Positions 10,639-20,339 are shown, counted from the first letter of the stretch. The stretch is 38,318 nt of DNA from Prorocentrum cordatum (GCA_963575745.1 CAUYUJ010000204.1:78575-116892); one strand, 5' to 3'. Notes: generated by a model from the sequence alone, not told the origin. Program-made: numbers and translations.

Positions 10639-10849
10639 CGCCCGTTTGCTGCGCCTGTCTTGCCTTTCAGCTGCTCAGTCGTCCCGGCTAAAGTTTGGTG
10701 TTTTTTGACCCGCTGCACGAGGCCGTTGATTAAAATATCCTCACCGTTCCGTACCCCCCAGTGGCTCAAGCCATCTCGGCCCAAGCCCGCCCCTGGCTCA
10801 AGTGCGCGCTCGGGCCGGGGCCATGTCCGCTCACGGCGCGGTCCTCTCC
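10639..10849. other. Short unassigned interval
   Basis: Mixed GC-rich sequence with another degenerate TATCCTCACC motif near 10736. No gene seen. Confidence 0.4.
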
Positions 10850-11265
10850 GGGCCCGCTCTGCGCCGCCGCCAGCGGGTGGCGGCGGCGCGGCGGGACGCC
10901 CCGCCGGGGCTTGGCGGCCCTCCGCCGCCGCCGCTGCCGCCGCCGCCAATGCCGCCGCCGCCGTCGAAGGCGGCCGGCGGCCGGCACGGCCCCCGCAGGC
11001 TGGGCCGCTGCCGCCCTGGCTGGCGGCGGTTTCCGCCGCCGCTGCCGCTGCCGTGCCGCTGCGACCGTTGCTGCCGCCGCCCGGTTCCCCTCCGGCGGCG
11101 GCGGCGGCGGCCGGCGGCGCCGTGGCCGGCGTGACGACCGCTGTCGCGGCGGCCGCTGCTGCCGCCGCTGCCGCCGCCGCTGGCGGCTCCTCGCCGGCGG
11201 CGGCGGCGGCGGTTGGCGCGGTGGCCGGCGCCGCCGCGGCGGCGCGAGGCGTGCCCGACGGCCTG
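10850..11265. repeat. GCC/GCG-rich low-complexity tract
   Basis: Dense GCC, GCG and CGG triplets, over 80 percent G+C by inspection. All six frames stay open and encode Ala, Arg, Gly or Pro runs, which explains the large overlapping frames on both strands. No motif suggests a protein. Confidence 0.8.
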
Positions 11266-12235
11266 CCCCCCGGCCAGCCTCCTGGCGGCCTGCCCCCCGT
11301 GCTGCCCGACTGCCAGCCTCGCGGCCTGCCTGGCTGCCAGCCCCACGGCCCGCCTGACGGCCAGCCCGTTGGCCCGCCAGCCCGACTGCCAGCCCCACGG
11401 CTGGCCCGACGGCCTGCCTTACGGCCCGCCCCACGGCCAGACCGTCGGCCCGCCCGACTGCCAGCCCCACGGCCAGTCCCACGGCCAGCCTGGCCAGCCC
11501 CGCGGCCAGCCAGACGGCCAGCCCGACTGCCAGCCTCACTGCCTGGCCGGCTGCGAGGTCCACGGCCCGCTTGACGGCCAGCCCGTTGGCCCGCCCCGTG
11601 GCCAGCCCGACTGCCAGTCCCGCGGGCAGCCCCACGGTCATCCCCACAGCCAGCCCGACGGCCAGCCCGACTGTCAGCCCCACGGCCAGCCCTACGGTCA
11701 ACCGGATTGCCAGCCCCACGGCCAGCCTGACGGCCAGCCCGACTGCCAGCCCCACGGCCGGTCCCACGGCCAGCCCGATTTCCAGCCCGAAGACCTGTCC
11801 GACGGTCAGCCCCCACGACCAGGCCTACGGCCAGTCCCGCGGCCAGCCCGACTTCCAACCCCGCGACCAGCCTCACGGCCGGCCCCACAGCCAGCCCGAC
11901 CGACAGCCCTTCGGTCAGCCCGACTGCCAGCCCCGCGACCAGCCCGTCGGCCTGCTCCGCGGCCAACCCGACTGCCAGCCCCGCGACCAGTCCGACGGCC
12001 AGCCCGACCGCCAGCGCAGCGGCCTGCCCGACGGCCAGCCCGACAGCCAGCCCCGCGGCCAGCCTCATGGCCAGCTCCACGACCAGCCCCACGACCAGTC
12101 TGACGCCTCACCCGACACCGTTCCCGACGCCCAACCTGACGCCCTACCCAACACTCCCTGAGGCCTTGCCCGACGCCCAATCCCACGGCCAGATCCTCGG
12201 CCTGCCCGACGGACAACCCGACGGCCTGCCCGACA
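11266..12235. repeat. 12-bp minisatellite (CAGCCCGACGGC-like)
   Basis: About 970 bp of 12-bp units of the type GACGGCCAGCCC, alternating with GACTGCCAGCCC and CACGGCCAGCCC. As 12 is divisible by 3, frames stay open on both strands and read GQPDCQPHGQP, TASPTASPT or LAVGLAVGLAVG, the last inside a 678-codon minus frame. Units degenerate toward the right end. I take it as a satellite, though a transcribed product cannot be excluded. Confidence 0.9.
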
Positions 12236-13213
12236 CTGATGTCACCGTCCAGACGGCACTGGGAAGTTCCACCGCGCCCACGCGCCAGCCTTCCCCTGGC
12301 GAGCGGGACGACGAAGCCATCCTACTGCTGGTTTCGTGGAGCCCTTTCGCCCCTATTCGTCCTCCTTCCCCTGCCGGCGATTCGATGGGGGCGGGCGCCT
12401 CTACGAGCAGCCACAGGGCAACCCCTGCGTCCCTGCAGAGCGCGCCAAACCACCCCCTCTCGGGTGGGGGCGTGAGATCGACCGCCGAGACGGGCCAGCA
12501 GCCCAACTGGGGGGCGTCCTTGACGCGTCGGACGGAAAGTGGGTGAACGCCCAGGCTGTTCGCCGATCGCCGGCACCCAGGACCACGGGACTCCCGCGCT
12601 GGAAGGCCGCTCTATGGAGCCCGGGTCCAAGACTCCCAGTGGGAAGCCCACGGAGAGTCGCCGAGCGAGACGATCAGGCACCCTGGGGACACCCTGGGTG
12701 CGTCGTTCACAGCCGTCTGGCACGCTTTTGCCGTGCAACACGCTGCCCCTGGCACTGCGCGCGCTTTCGACTTGCGTCGGCGCGACCAGCGAACCTGCGT
12801 CGCCTTCCTGACCTCATTCCACAGCCACAGCTGCGATGCTCGGGCCATGAGCGACTCATTGGGCTGGGTATCGACTGGGCGCAGGTGCGTGGACAACACC
12901 TGGGACATCACGTCCGCGTGAACAGGGGGCGCCAGACAACCCCGTGAGATGGTCGGGATCTCGTGGGCGCCGGCACTGGCCGCGCGCAGTAGGGTGGGAG
13001 TGCTCTGGGCGAGGCTGGGAAGAGGAGCCGAGCAACCGAGAGCCCATGGGCCGAGAAACGGTATCGATTATAACACCGAGTGTGGGGCACCATCCAGTTT
13101 CGCTGAGATGCGGTTCTGACATCGCATCGGCTATGTGGACTGGCAGCCCACCGTGGTTGTCTCTGTTAGCATCAACCGCTGGAGTATATGTTTCTCCCCC
13201 CTTCTCTCGCACC
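12236..13213. other. GC-rich DNA without a supported gene
   Basis: Overlapping frames exist on both strands, none with recognisable domains. Near 13060-13180 the composition becomes more balanced but still shows no motif. Confidence 0.4.
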
Positions 13214-13510
13214 GCGTGCCTGGCGTGCTCTTCCTTCCCTCCCCTCCTGCATCCTAATGCTGCAGCGGTTAGCTGTGCCCGCCGTGCCTGACGTGCACTT
13301 CCCCTCCTCTCCCCCTGCATCCTTATGCCACGGCGTTTAGCTGTTGCACCCGCGCCGTGTGCCTGGCGTGCACTTCCTCCCCTTCCCTCCTGCATCCTAA
13401 TGCTGCAGCGATGAGGTGCCACGCCGGGGTGCCTGCCGTGCCTGGCGTGCACTTCCCCTTCTCTCCTCCTGCATCCTTATACCGCAGCGGCCAGCTGTTG
13501 CACCGGGGTG
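13214..13510. repeat. Tandem repeat, four units of about 70-80 bp
   Basis: Units begin GTGCCTGGCGTGCACTTCC, continue with a C/T-rich run, CTCCTGCATCCTAATGCTGC and an AGCTGTTGCAC-like end. Starts lie near 13216, 13285, 13360 and 13438. Units differ by point changes and small indels, so the array is old. Confidence 0.85.
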
Positions 13511-13845
13511 CTCTCCCTCCTGTTTCACAGGGTTCATCCCTGGCGGCTGGGGTTTGCTGCGCAATACTGCTTCTTGATCGCGTTCATGTGGTCTGGAATT
13601 CATGCAAGGGCTCACGCAGGGAATTGTGCTGCGTCGCATTCGCTGAGGTCAGGTGCCCCCTGGCCTGCTCCTGGCTGGTGTCGGCCGCTACTGATGACCG
13701 GAAGGTTCCAGTGGGTCTCTCGCTACTCTGCCTACCTTACGGCACCTGGACCTCGGGTTCGGCAAGTCTGGCTCTGCACGCTCGTTGGCCGTCGTCTTCC
13801 TGCATGGATTTCGCTTTCGACAAGTGTTACAGATTTTGCTGCCTT
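13511..13845. other. Unassigned interval
   Basis: Mixed sequence between the tandem repeat and the second copy of the dispersed 285-bp repeat. No gene or motif recognised. Confidence 0.4.
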
Positions 13846-14132
13846 TTGCAGTCTTGTCGGTGATGAGGTTGCCCCTCTTCACTCTTGCGCCGACACGATG
13901 ATTTGGCATTTGTGTCGCCTACTTCACGGATGTCGTCTGGGTGTACCTGTCGGTCTAGTTCGTCTCTGACGGTGCTGTTTGCGTGACTCACACCGAGCGA
14001 TCGACCTCTGCGTATTTATGGTCGCGCCGCCGCCCCATTTCGGCTGCGCTTACTTGCTGGTCGCCACCTGGATTTCCAACGCCACTGGGTTTGGGAGTAT
14101 CGGTTTTGGCTCTCCTTCTGAGTGGGTCCCCG
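13846..14132 (+). repeat. Dispersed 285-bp repeat, copy 2
   Basis: Same orientation as the copy at 10352-10638 and similar along its length with substitutions and short indels. It ends about 25 bp before the hairpin header of the 73-bp array, whereas copy 1 has no array next to it, so the two repeats are separate units. Confidence 0.85.
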
Positions 14133-14155
14133 CTCGCTCGCTTCGTTTGCCTTTT

Positions 14156-14179
14156 ACCTAACAGCGAAGACTGATAGGT
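14156..14179 (+). repeat. Hairpin header of the 73-bp array, copy 1
   Basis: A 24-bp imperfect palindrome: arms ACCTAACAG and CTGATAGGT pair with one mismatch around a six-base loop. The same 24 bases, with flanking TTTT on the left and TTCTA on the right, occur at 37529-37552, also just before a 73-bp array. Confidence 0.85.
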
Positions 14180-14289
14180 TTCTAATGGTCCCAAAAGAAT
14201 GCATCTTGACTCCTCAGGGGGGTCTGGACAGATGCCAGACGGGTGCCAGGGAGAATCCGCGGAAGTCGTTTTAAGCAAACAGTTACACA

Positions 14290-14634
14290 CTTCGTGGTCT
14301 TCGAGGTCCCAGAACTCTTTTCCTGGGCATGTTTTTGAATGCCCGGAGCCAATTGTAGGCCACTTAGTGGTCTTCGAATTCCCAGAACTCCATTCCTGGG
14401 CATGATTTCGAATGCTCGGAGCCAACTGTAGGCCATTTCGTGGTTTTCGAGTTCCCACAATTCCATTCCTGGACATGATTCTGAATGCCCGGAGCCAACT
14501 CTAGGCCACTTCGTGGTTTTCGAATACCCGAAACTCCATTCTCGGGCATGATTTTGAATGCTCGGAGCCAACTGTAGGCCACTTCGTGTTTTTCGAGTTC
14601 CCAGAAATCTACTCCTGGGCCACATTTTGAATGC
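14290..14634 (+). repeat. 73-bp minisatellite array 1
   Basis: About five units; the shared AATGC[CT]CGG block starts at 14338, 14411, 14484 and 14557, with a last start at 14630, an exact 73-bp spacing. Each unit has CACTTCGTG, TTCGA, CCCAGAACTCCATTCC, GGGCATGATTTTGAATGC and GGAGCCAACTGTAGG. The last unit runs into the hexamer satellite. The minus frames through it are repeat artefacts. Confidence 0.95.
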
Positions 14635-15988
14635 TGAGGCAGGCTGATGCTGAGGCTGAGGCAGGCTGAGGCTGAGGCAGGCTGAGGCTGAGGCTGAAGG
14701 CAGACTGAGTTTGAGGCTGAGGCTGAGGCTGAGGCTGAGGCTGAGGCAGGCTGAGGCTGAGGCTGAGGCAGGCTGATGCTGAGGCAGAGGCTGAGGCAGA
14801 GGCTGAGGCTGAGGCAGGCTGACGCTGAGGCAGGCTGAGGCTGAGGCCGAGGCTGAAGGCAGACTGAGGCTGAGGCTGAAGCAGGCTGAGGCTGAGGCTG
14901 AGGCAGGCTGAGGCTGAGGCTGAGGCAGAGGCTGAGGCTGAGGCTGAGGCTGAGGCTGAGGCTGAGGCTGAGGCTGAGGCTGAGGCTGAGGCTGAGGCTG
15001 AGGCTGAGGCTGAGGCTGAGGCTGAGGCTGAGGCTGAGGCTGAGGCTGAAGCTGAGGCTGAGGCTGAGGCTGAGGCTGAGGCTGAGGCAGGCTGAGGCTG
15101 AGGCAGGCTGAGGCTGAGGCCGAGGCTGAAGGCAGACTGAGGCTGAGGCTGAAGCAGGCTGAGGCTGAGGCTGAGGCAGGCTGAGGCTGAGGCTGAGGCA
15201 GGCTGAGGCAGAGGCAGGCTGATGCAGGCTGAGGCTGAGGCAGGCTGAGGCTGAGGCCGAGGCTGAAGGCAGGCTGAGGCTGAGGCTGAGGCTGAGGCTG
15301 AGGCTGAGGCTGAGGCAGGCTGAGGCTGAGGCTGAGGCTGAGGCTGAGGCTGAGGCAGGCTGAGGCAGAGGCCGAGGCTGAAGGCAGACTGAGGCTGAGG
15401 CTGAAGCAGGCTGAGGAGGCTGAGGCAGGCTGAGGCTGAGGCAGGCTGCTGAGGGCTGAGGCTGAGGCTGAGGCTGAGGCTGAGGCTGAGGCTGAGGCTG
15501 AGGCTGAGGCTGAGGCTGAGGCTGAGGCTGAGGCTGAGGCTGAGGCTGAGGCTGAGGCTGAGGCTGAGGCTGAGGCAGGCTGAGGCTGAGGCTGAGGCTG
15601 AGGCTGAGGCTGAGGCTGAGGCTGAGGCAGGCTGAGGCTGAGGCTGAGGCAGGCTGATGCTGAGGCAGGCTGAGGCTGAGGCTGAGGCTGATGCAGGCTG
15701 AGGCTGAGGCAGGCTGAGGCTGAGGCCGAGGCTGAAGGCAGACTGAGGCTGAGGCTGAAGCAGGCTGAGGCTGAGGCTGAGGCAGGCTGAGGCTGAGGCT
15801 GAGGCAGGCTGATGCTGAGGCAGGCTGAGGCTGAGGCTGAGGCTGATGCAGGCTGAGGCTGAGGCAGGCTGAGGCTGAGGCCGAGGCTGAAGGCAGACTG
15901 AGGCTGAGGCTGAAGCAGGCTGAGGCTGAGGCTGAGGCAGGCTGAGGCTGAGGCTGAGGCTGAGGCTGAGGCTGAGGCTGAGGCTGAC
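14632..15988. repeat. GAGGCT hexamer satellite with higher-order structure
   Basis: About 1.35 kb of GAGGCT units interrupted by GAGGCAGGCTGA. A longer super-unit that begins GAGGCCGAGGCTGAAGGCAG recurs near 14845, 15119, 15259, 15371, 15725 and 15880 and ends in GCTGAAGCAGGCTGAGG in most copies. The minus frame through it (QPQPASASA and SLSLSLSL) is 469 codons long only because the period is six. Confidence 0.95.
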
Positions 15989-16159
15989 TGGGACTGCCGT
16001 TGCCACTGCGACTGTCATCGCGAATGCGACTACGACTGCGAGAACAGCAGAATTCTACAGCTGGATTCTCATCTGAATCTTAAGGGGAATGCTTCCAGAT
16101 ATGCTCCTACACATCGCTGTTAGGTTGCTTTGCCGGGATAAGCTTTTCCTGCTGCCTAG

Positions 16160-16470
16160 TCGCGGCCCGACTAGTGTTCGGACGGCTTTCGACCCGCCTC
16201 GCGAGCCTGTTGACCAAAAGTATCCCCACCATCACGGCGTTCGACTCGTTTCGCGCGGCCGCGTACCAAAAAGTTCCCACCAGCTTTGCCTGTGGCACAG
16301 CCTGTCCCTGCATGCCCGACGTTCGACTCGTTTCGCGCGCCCGCGCACCAACAACTATCCCTACCGGCCTTCGCTATTTTCCCCTTATTTCGGCGCGGCC
16401 CGCCTTAGCTTGCACGGCGTTCGACTCGTCTTCGCGCGCCCACGTACCACAAGTATCCCCACCGGCCCAT
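16160..16470 (+). repeat. Degenerate tandem repeat, four units of about 75-100 bp
   Basis: Units contain GTTCGACTCGTTTCGCGCG, then ACCAAAAAGTATCCCCACC or a variant. Starts lie near 16170, 16235, 16318 and 16417. The TATCCCCACC part also appears near 9930, 10338 and 10736, so a related repeat is dispersed over the left half of the window. Confidence 0.75.
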
Positions 16471-16545
16471 CCAGAAACGATGTATGGGGGAGCATGCAGA
16501 TGAACAAAGGGCGGATGAAACCGTCACATACCTCAAGAGGGGGAG
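16471..16545. other. Short spacer
   Basis: Unique-looking sequence between two repeats; nothing recognised. Confidence 0.4.
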
Positions 16546-16576
16546 GATGGAGTCGTCGTCGTCGTCGTCGTCGACG

Positions 16577-16608
<32 letters not shown>

Positions 16609-16735
16609 GTCGTCGTCGTCGTCGTCGTAGTCGTCGTCGGAGGAGGTGGAGTAGGGCGAGGACGAGGATAACGAGAATGAGGAGGAGGATGAGGAGGAGA
16701 ATGAGGGAGAGTTGGGTATCTCGGGGATCCTCCTG
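16546..16735. repeat. (GTC)n followed by GAG-rich tract
   Basis: GTC/TCG triplets from 16550 to 16640, then GAGGAG and GATGAGGAG triplets to 16735. Both give poly-Ser, poly-Arg, poly-Thr or poly-Asp frames. Confidence 0.95.
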
Positions 16736-16739
16736 AGGC

Positions 16740-17200
16740 CTTGACTGGGGTCTCCGAGGAGCCTCGGGGCGCTCTTGGGAGCTTCAGGGGCGCTCCTGGG
16801 GCCATCTTGGAGGACATCGATCAAACCAGAGGGGAACTTACAGCAGGGTCCCTTCTTGGGTGCCCCCAAAGTCGCCTCATGGGGCGTTCTTGGGGGCTCT
16901 CTTGGGTCTCCCCTGGGGCCCTCTTGGGCCATCTTGTAGCCATCTTGAGGCCCCGGATGGCCATCGGAAGCGAAACAGCAAGAAAGCAAACAACACATAG
17001 TATTCTTAGGTTTGGGAAGGATTTTGGCTTCTTGGAGGCCTCCGTGGAGGCCTCTTTGAGCCGTCTTGGAGCGTTCTTGGGGCTTCTCGGAGCATCTTGG
17101 AAGCGAAGCCGACTTGAGGCATCTTGGGTTTTCTTGAGCCATCTTGGAGGTTATCTTGGGCTCTCTGAGGCCCTCCTGAAGCCATCTTGGGCGAAAGAGT
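16740..17200. repeat. Degenerate CATCTTGG-type repeat
   Basis: The words GCCATCTTGG, CTCTTGGG and GGAGCGTTCTTGG recur every 12-30 bases. Read on the minus strand they give a MAQEGPR/KMAPK-like peptide with no domain. A minisatellite eroded by substitutions is the simplest reading. Confidence 0.65.
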
Positions 17201-17640
17201 GCCCTCTGACACCTCGCGGGGCGTCCCGTCCAGGTCCAGGGGACGGGGTATGGGGGAAGGTGTGAACCCCTCCCCGAAGGGGAAGAAGGGGGTTGGAAGA
17301 GAAAATTCCCTAGACAACCTATGCCCAGAGGGCTGGTGGGATTGGAGCAGCCGGATGTCTGGGATGGCTGCGGCGGGGATGGGCACAGTGCCCGGCTCAG
17401 GGCGGCGCTGAGCTCTGAACTCCTGGTGCTGGATTCTGTTCACGACGTGTGCGACCGTGTCTCGTTTCGGGCCCCTGGGAGCCATCACGGATGGATCCGA
17501 CCCGAGAAGTGCCGCAGGAGGGTGGAGCCTAGTGCTCCAGTCGTGATCTGTTGCGAGGTCGCCTTTTCTTCACAACGTCGGATTCCGGGGAGGGTCCAGA
17601 CGTCGGGCGTTCAGGGGCACCTCTAGTCTAGGCGTCCTTG
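17201..17640. other. GC-rich DNA without a supported gene
   Basis: No domain, repeat or RNA recognised. Several short frames overlap on both strands. Confidence 0.4.
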
Positions 17641-17643
17641 ATG

Positions 17644-17689
17644 GGGTCCGAGCAGATGGGGTCGGAGGATTGCGCTGCATCGGCGATGC
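17644..17689 (+). repeat. Lone arm of the foldback element
   Basis: Matches the left arm of the foldback at 17891-18078 with about four differences in 46 bases: it has GGGTCCGAG, AGATGGGGTCGGAGGAT and GCATCGGCGATGC in the same order. No matching right arm lies next to it. Confidence 0.85.
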
Positions 17690-17710
17690 ATCTACAACCC
17701 TCCTTGCAAG

Positions 17711-17825
17711 CAAACGCAAGTTTTTTTTCGCCATGGCGACGCCCCGGACACTCACTTTCGATGTTGACGCCGACACTGGCGACTGTAATTTTTTATTTGA
17801 CCCCGCGGGCCGCGCTGCGCGCGTC
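17711..17825 (+). repeat. 113-bp repeat, direct copy (coding-like)
   Basis: Similar to 19350-19463 in inverted orientation, from ACGCAAG through ATGGCGAC to CCCCGCGGGC..CGCTGCGCGCG. In one frame both copies read a similar peptide, here TLTFDVDADTGDC..LFDPAGRAAR. Differences include several third-position changes. It may be a fragment of a coding element, but the open stretch is only about 30 codons. Confidence 0.8.
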
Positions 17826-17890
17826 CATCAGCATTGAAATTCGGGGGCGAGGGGGTTTGATTTCGGGGAGGCATCTGGGGTTCCCAGATG

Positions 17891-18078
17891 GGGTCCGAGT
17901 AGATGGGGTCGGAGGATCTCGCCGCATCGGCGATGCGTCGGCGATGCGGCTCGACGTGGATCCCGATTTTTTTCACGCCAGCGGCGCCGATGCATCGCCG
18001 ACGTCGCTGGCGCATCGCCGATGTATCGGCGATGCATTGCGATGCGGCGCGATTCTCCGACCCCATCTACTCGGACCC
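17891..18078. mobile_element. Foldback (inverted-repeat) element
   Basis: Left arm 17891-17928 and right arm 18041-18078 are reverse complements over 38 bases with two mismatches, including 24 perfect pairs at the outer end. The 112-base centre is full of ATCGGCGATGC and GCATCGCCGATG words, themselves palindromic, so the whole 188 bp can fold into a nested hairpin. No coding capacity. This looks like a MITE or foldback transposon; no target-site duplication is evident. Confidence 0.8.
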
Positions 18079-18089
18079 TGTTTGGGAGG

Positions 18090-19349
18090 CTTTTGATGCC
18101 CAGCAGCACTTTCTTTTCACTTTGAGCAGGGGGCTTGTCCGCTCGTCAGCTTTCCGTGCCCATTCTGCGAGTGTTCTTGTTGACTCCACGTCGGGCAGGT
18201 TCTGCTGTTGGACACGGCGCTCACATCCTCCGTGCCCAGGAGGCCGTGCAGAGCTGAGGAGAGGAGGGCGAGGGGAGGCAGGCACGCTTGGGAGTTCCCT
18301 CAGATATGGGCACCGCGAAGAGGTGACGACGGGCCCCGATCTGCCCCGTGCTGCGCCCCGGGGCCCTCGTCGGGGTCGTGGAGAGGGAGGGTACGTGGAG
18401 GGTTCAGCCCGAGCCCGACTCGAGGCCGATATTTTCCTCGTCCATGGGCCGTCCAGGACGGCTTTTTCTCCAGCCCCACCTCTGGCCCTGCCCCACCTTT
18501 TTGCGTCCTCTCGGCAGGAGGATCTCTCGTAGATCCTGGCGACACGAGACAAGAAACACGATCGGCTCCTTCTGCCTCGCTCTGCGCTGCGTTCCAAGTG
18601 TGCTCTCCTGTCGGATTTCCGTGCGCAAGCAGTCAATTTGCAGCGTTTTCCCTGCATGTCCTAAAGCGATGCCAGCCGCGCACTCTTCTTGCCCACGCGT
18701 CCTTCCAGATTCTCGGCTCTGTGGTGGTGGTGTTGCCTCGCTCTGGGCTCCCCGCGGCACTCGCGGATCGATCCGGTTTTCGGCCACTGGGTCGAGAGCC
18801 TCTGTCTCAGGAGCGAAAGAAGGGCGCCCACGTGCATGAAGTCACGTCGGCTTCGAGAGTACGCACTGCGCGAGCGTTGGCATCACGCGGCCAGTCTCGC
18901 GCCGTGCCGACCGGCGGCGACCCCGCCGCGGGCGTTCAAGGTGGAACGCCGCCAGTTGCTCTGCATCGGCCTGCATCGAACGATCGGACGATCGACACGG
19001 CGCCGATCGTGCCAGGCGGAACTTATCTAGACGGTGCCAGAAACCAGCGCCGGGGTCGTCACGACACGAACCTGCCGCACGGGGCTGGGCGCGTACGTGG
19101 TTTGTGGGCTTCCTGCCGTCGTGATCGTTTGGTCCCGCTGCGTCTGCTCCCACGACGTCTTGGCGCACGGCCTCCCTCGTGGAGCCTCCTCTCGGGCCAC
19201 AAGGCGCCGCACGCGACGTGCATGCTGGTCCGAGCGCACGTCTCCCCGGGCCGGGCGGCCGCTCTTCGGCGCTTTGCCGCCGCGCAGGTGCACGCTCTGC
19301 TGCAGCCCTCCTCGGAGCCCAACGCAAGTTTCGATCCGACCCCCCTCCC
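18090..19349. other. GC-rich DNA without a supported gene
   Basis: Long frames exist on both strands (418 codons plus, 412 codons minus, overlapping) but carry no motif, and the GC content alone keeps them open. I do not call a gene. Confidence 0.4.
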
Positions 19350-19463
19350 GCGCGCAGGGCTGCCCGCGGGGTCCACCAACCACTTGCAGTCGCCAGCGTC
19401 GGCATCAACATTGAAAGTGGGGGTCCAGGGCAGTCGCCATGTCTTGGGAAAATCTTGCGTCTG
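19350..19463 (-). repeat. 113-bp repeat, inverted copy (coding-like)
   Basis: Reverse complement of the repeat at 17711-17825. On the minus strand it reads TFNVDADAGDC..LVDPAGSPAR from an ATGGCGAC context at 19440 downward. About 80 percent identical by eye. Confidence 0.8.
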
Positions 19464-20025
19464 AGTTCGATGAGAGATGCAGAACGGCCCGCTCTGGCCC
19501 GAACGCGGCGAGACTTTTGTCGTTGCGACAAAAACACGCAACGTCGGATCTTCGGGGATCCACCCAGGTCATCTGGTGGAGGGAAAAAATTCGGCAAGCA
19601 CTTCCCCCTCCCCCGCAATTCAAAGTTGGCACGCTCCTTGAAGACCACTCGGAGTCCCAAAATCGGAAGATTCGAAACCAACATCGCAGTTGGGGGGAGG
19701 GGGGGGGAGTTCAAGCCGTATGCTCTGCAGGAGTGTCGCTCAATTGCTTCCGACTCCTGGAAGCTGTTCTGCGTTCTGGGGAAAGCTGCCTGGCCAGGTG
19801 GGCTGCGCGAGAGCGCGAGGACAGCCGCCTCTCCGAGGTTGGCGATACAGGAGGGCAGGCGACCTGCCACCACGCGGCGCAGAAAGAACGCACGCCAACC
19901 GGATGGGCCAACGCTTTTGCGTTGAGAACCCCCGTGCCCCCCCGACCTTGATGTTGAAGGCGGGTGTGTCTGCGGGATTCTTCGGTAGCAAATTCTGGAA
20001 GCCTGGTGTACCCTCTTAATTCCGT
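19464..20025. other. Unassigned DNA
   Basis: No gene recognised. A 27-bp word beginning GATGTTGAAGGCGGGTGTG near 19949 recurs with changes near 20204, where it begins GAATGTTGAAGGTGGATG. Confidence 0.4.
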
Positions 20026-20155
20026 CTTTAGCGTCGATTAGCGTCGATGAACGTTTGTGAGTCGATGAGATAGCGCCCACTTAGCGTTGGTCCGCGTCGA
20101 TTCGCGTCGATTTAGCGTCGATTAGCGTCGTCTAGCGTCGAGTAGCGTCGATTCG
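20026..20155. repeat. TTAGCGTCGA decamer array
   Basis: About ten 10-11 bp units of the form TTAGCGTCGA, TTCGCGTCGA or CTAGCGTCGA, with a diverged middle section (20050-20090). It is not the TTTAGGG telomere motif. Confidence 0.9.
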
Positions 20156-20339
20156 CAAGAGCCGACAAGATGGTATGTGAGGCTCCCATGAGTTGCCACG
20201 AAGAATGTTGAAGGTGGATGTGTCTGCGGGGTTGTATTACGGGTGCGTATTACGCCGATCCTTGCAGTATCCCTCCAGGAGGGCGGTTGGGCCAGGCGTG
20301 GGCTGTGGGGCACTGGCTCTTCGACCATAGCAGGGGGGG

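Noticed and set aside
10056-12092. Minus-strand frame of 678 codons
   Set aside because: Half of it is the 12-bp minisatellite and the rest the GCC-rich tract; there is no domain and the opposite strand is open too.
12236-12546. Small protein-coding gene after the 12-bp minisatellite
   Set aside because: The frame begins inside the minisatellite, has no motif and competes with open frames on the other strand.
14290-14634. CRISPR array
   Set aside because: Units are 73 bp and similar throughout; there are no unique spacers and no cas genes. It is a minisatellite. The same holds for 37650-38140.
14609-16018. Minus-strand frame of 469 codons (QPQPASAS, SLSLSL)
   Set aside because: It is the hexamer satellite read in phase.
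18208-20080. Overlapping frames of 418 (plus) and 412 (minus) codons
   Set aside because: Both strands open at high GC, no motif, and they contain the inverted 113-bp repeat. Neither strand is favoured.
20026-20155. Telomeric repeat
   Set aside because: Units are TTAGCGTCGA, not TTTAGGG or a close variant.
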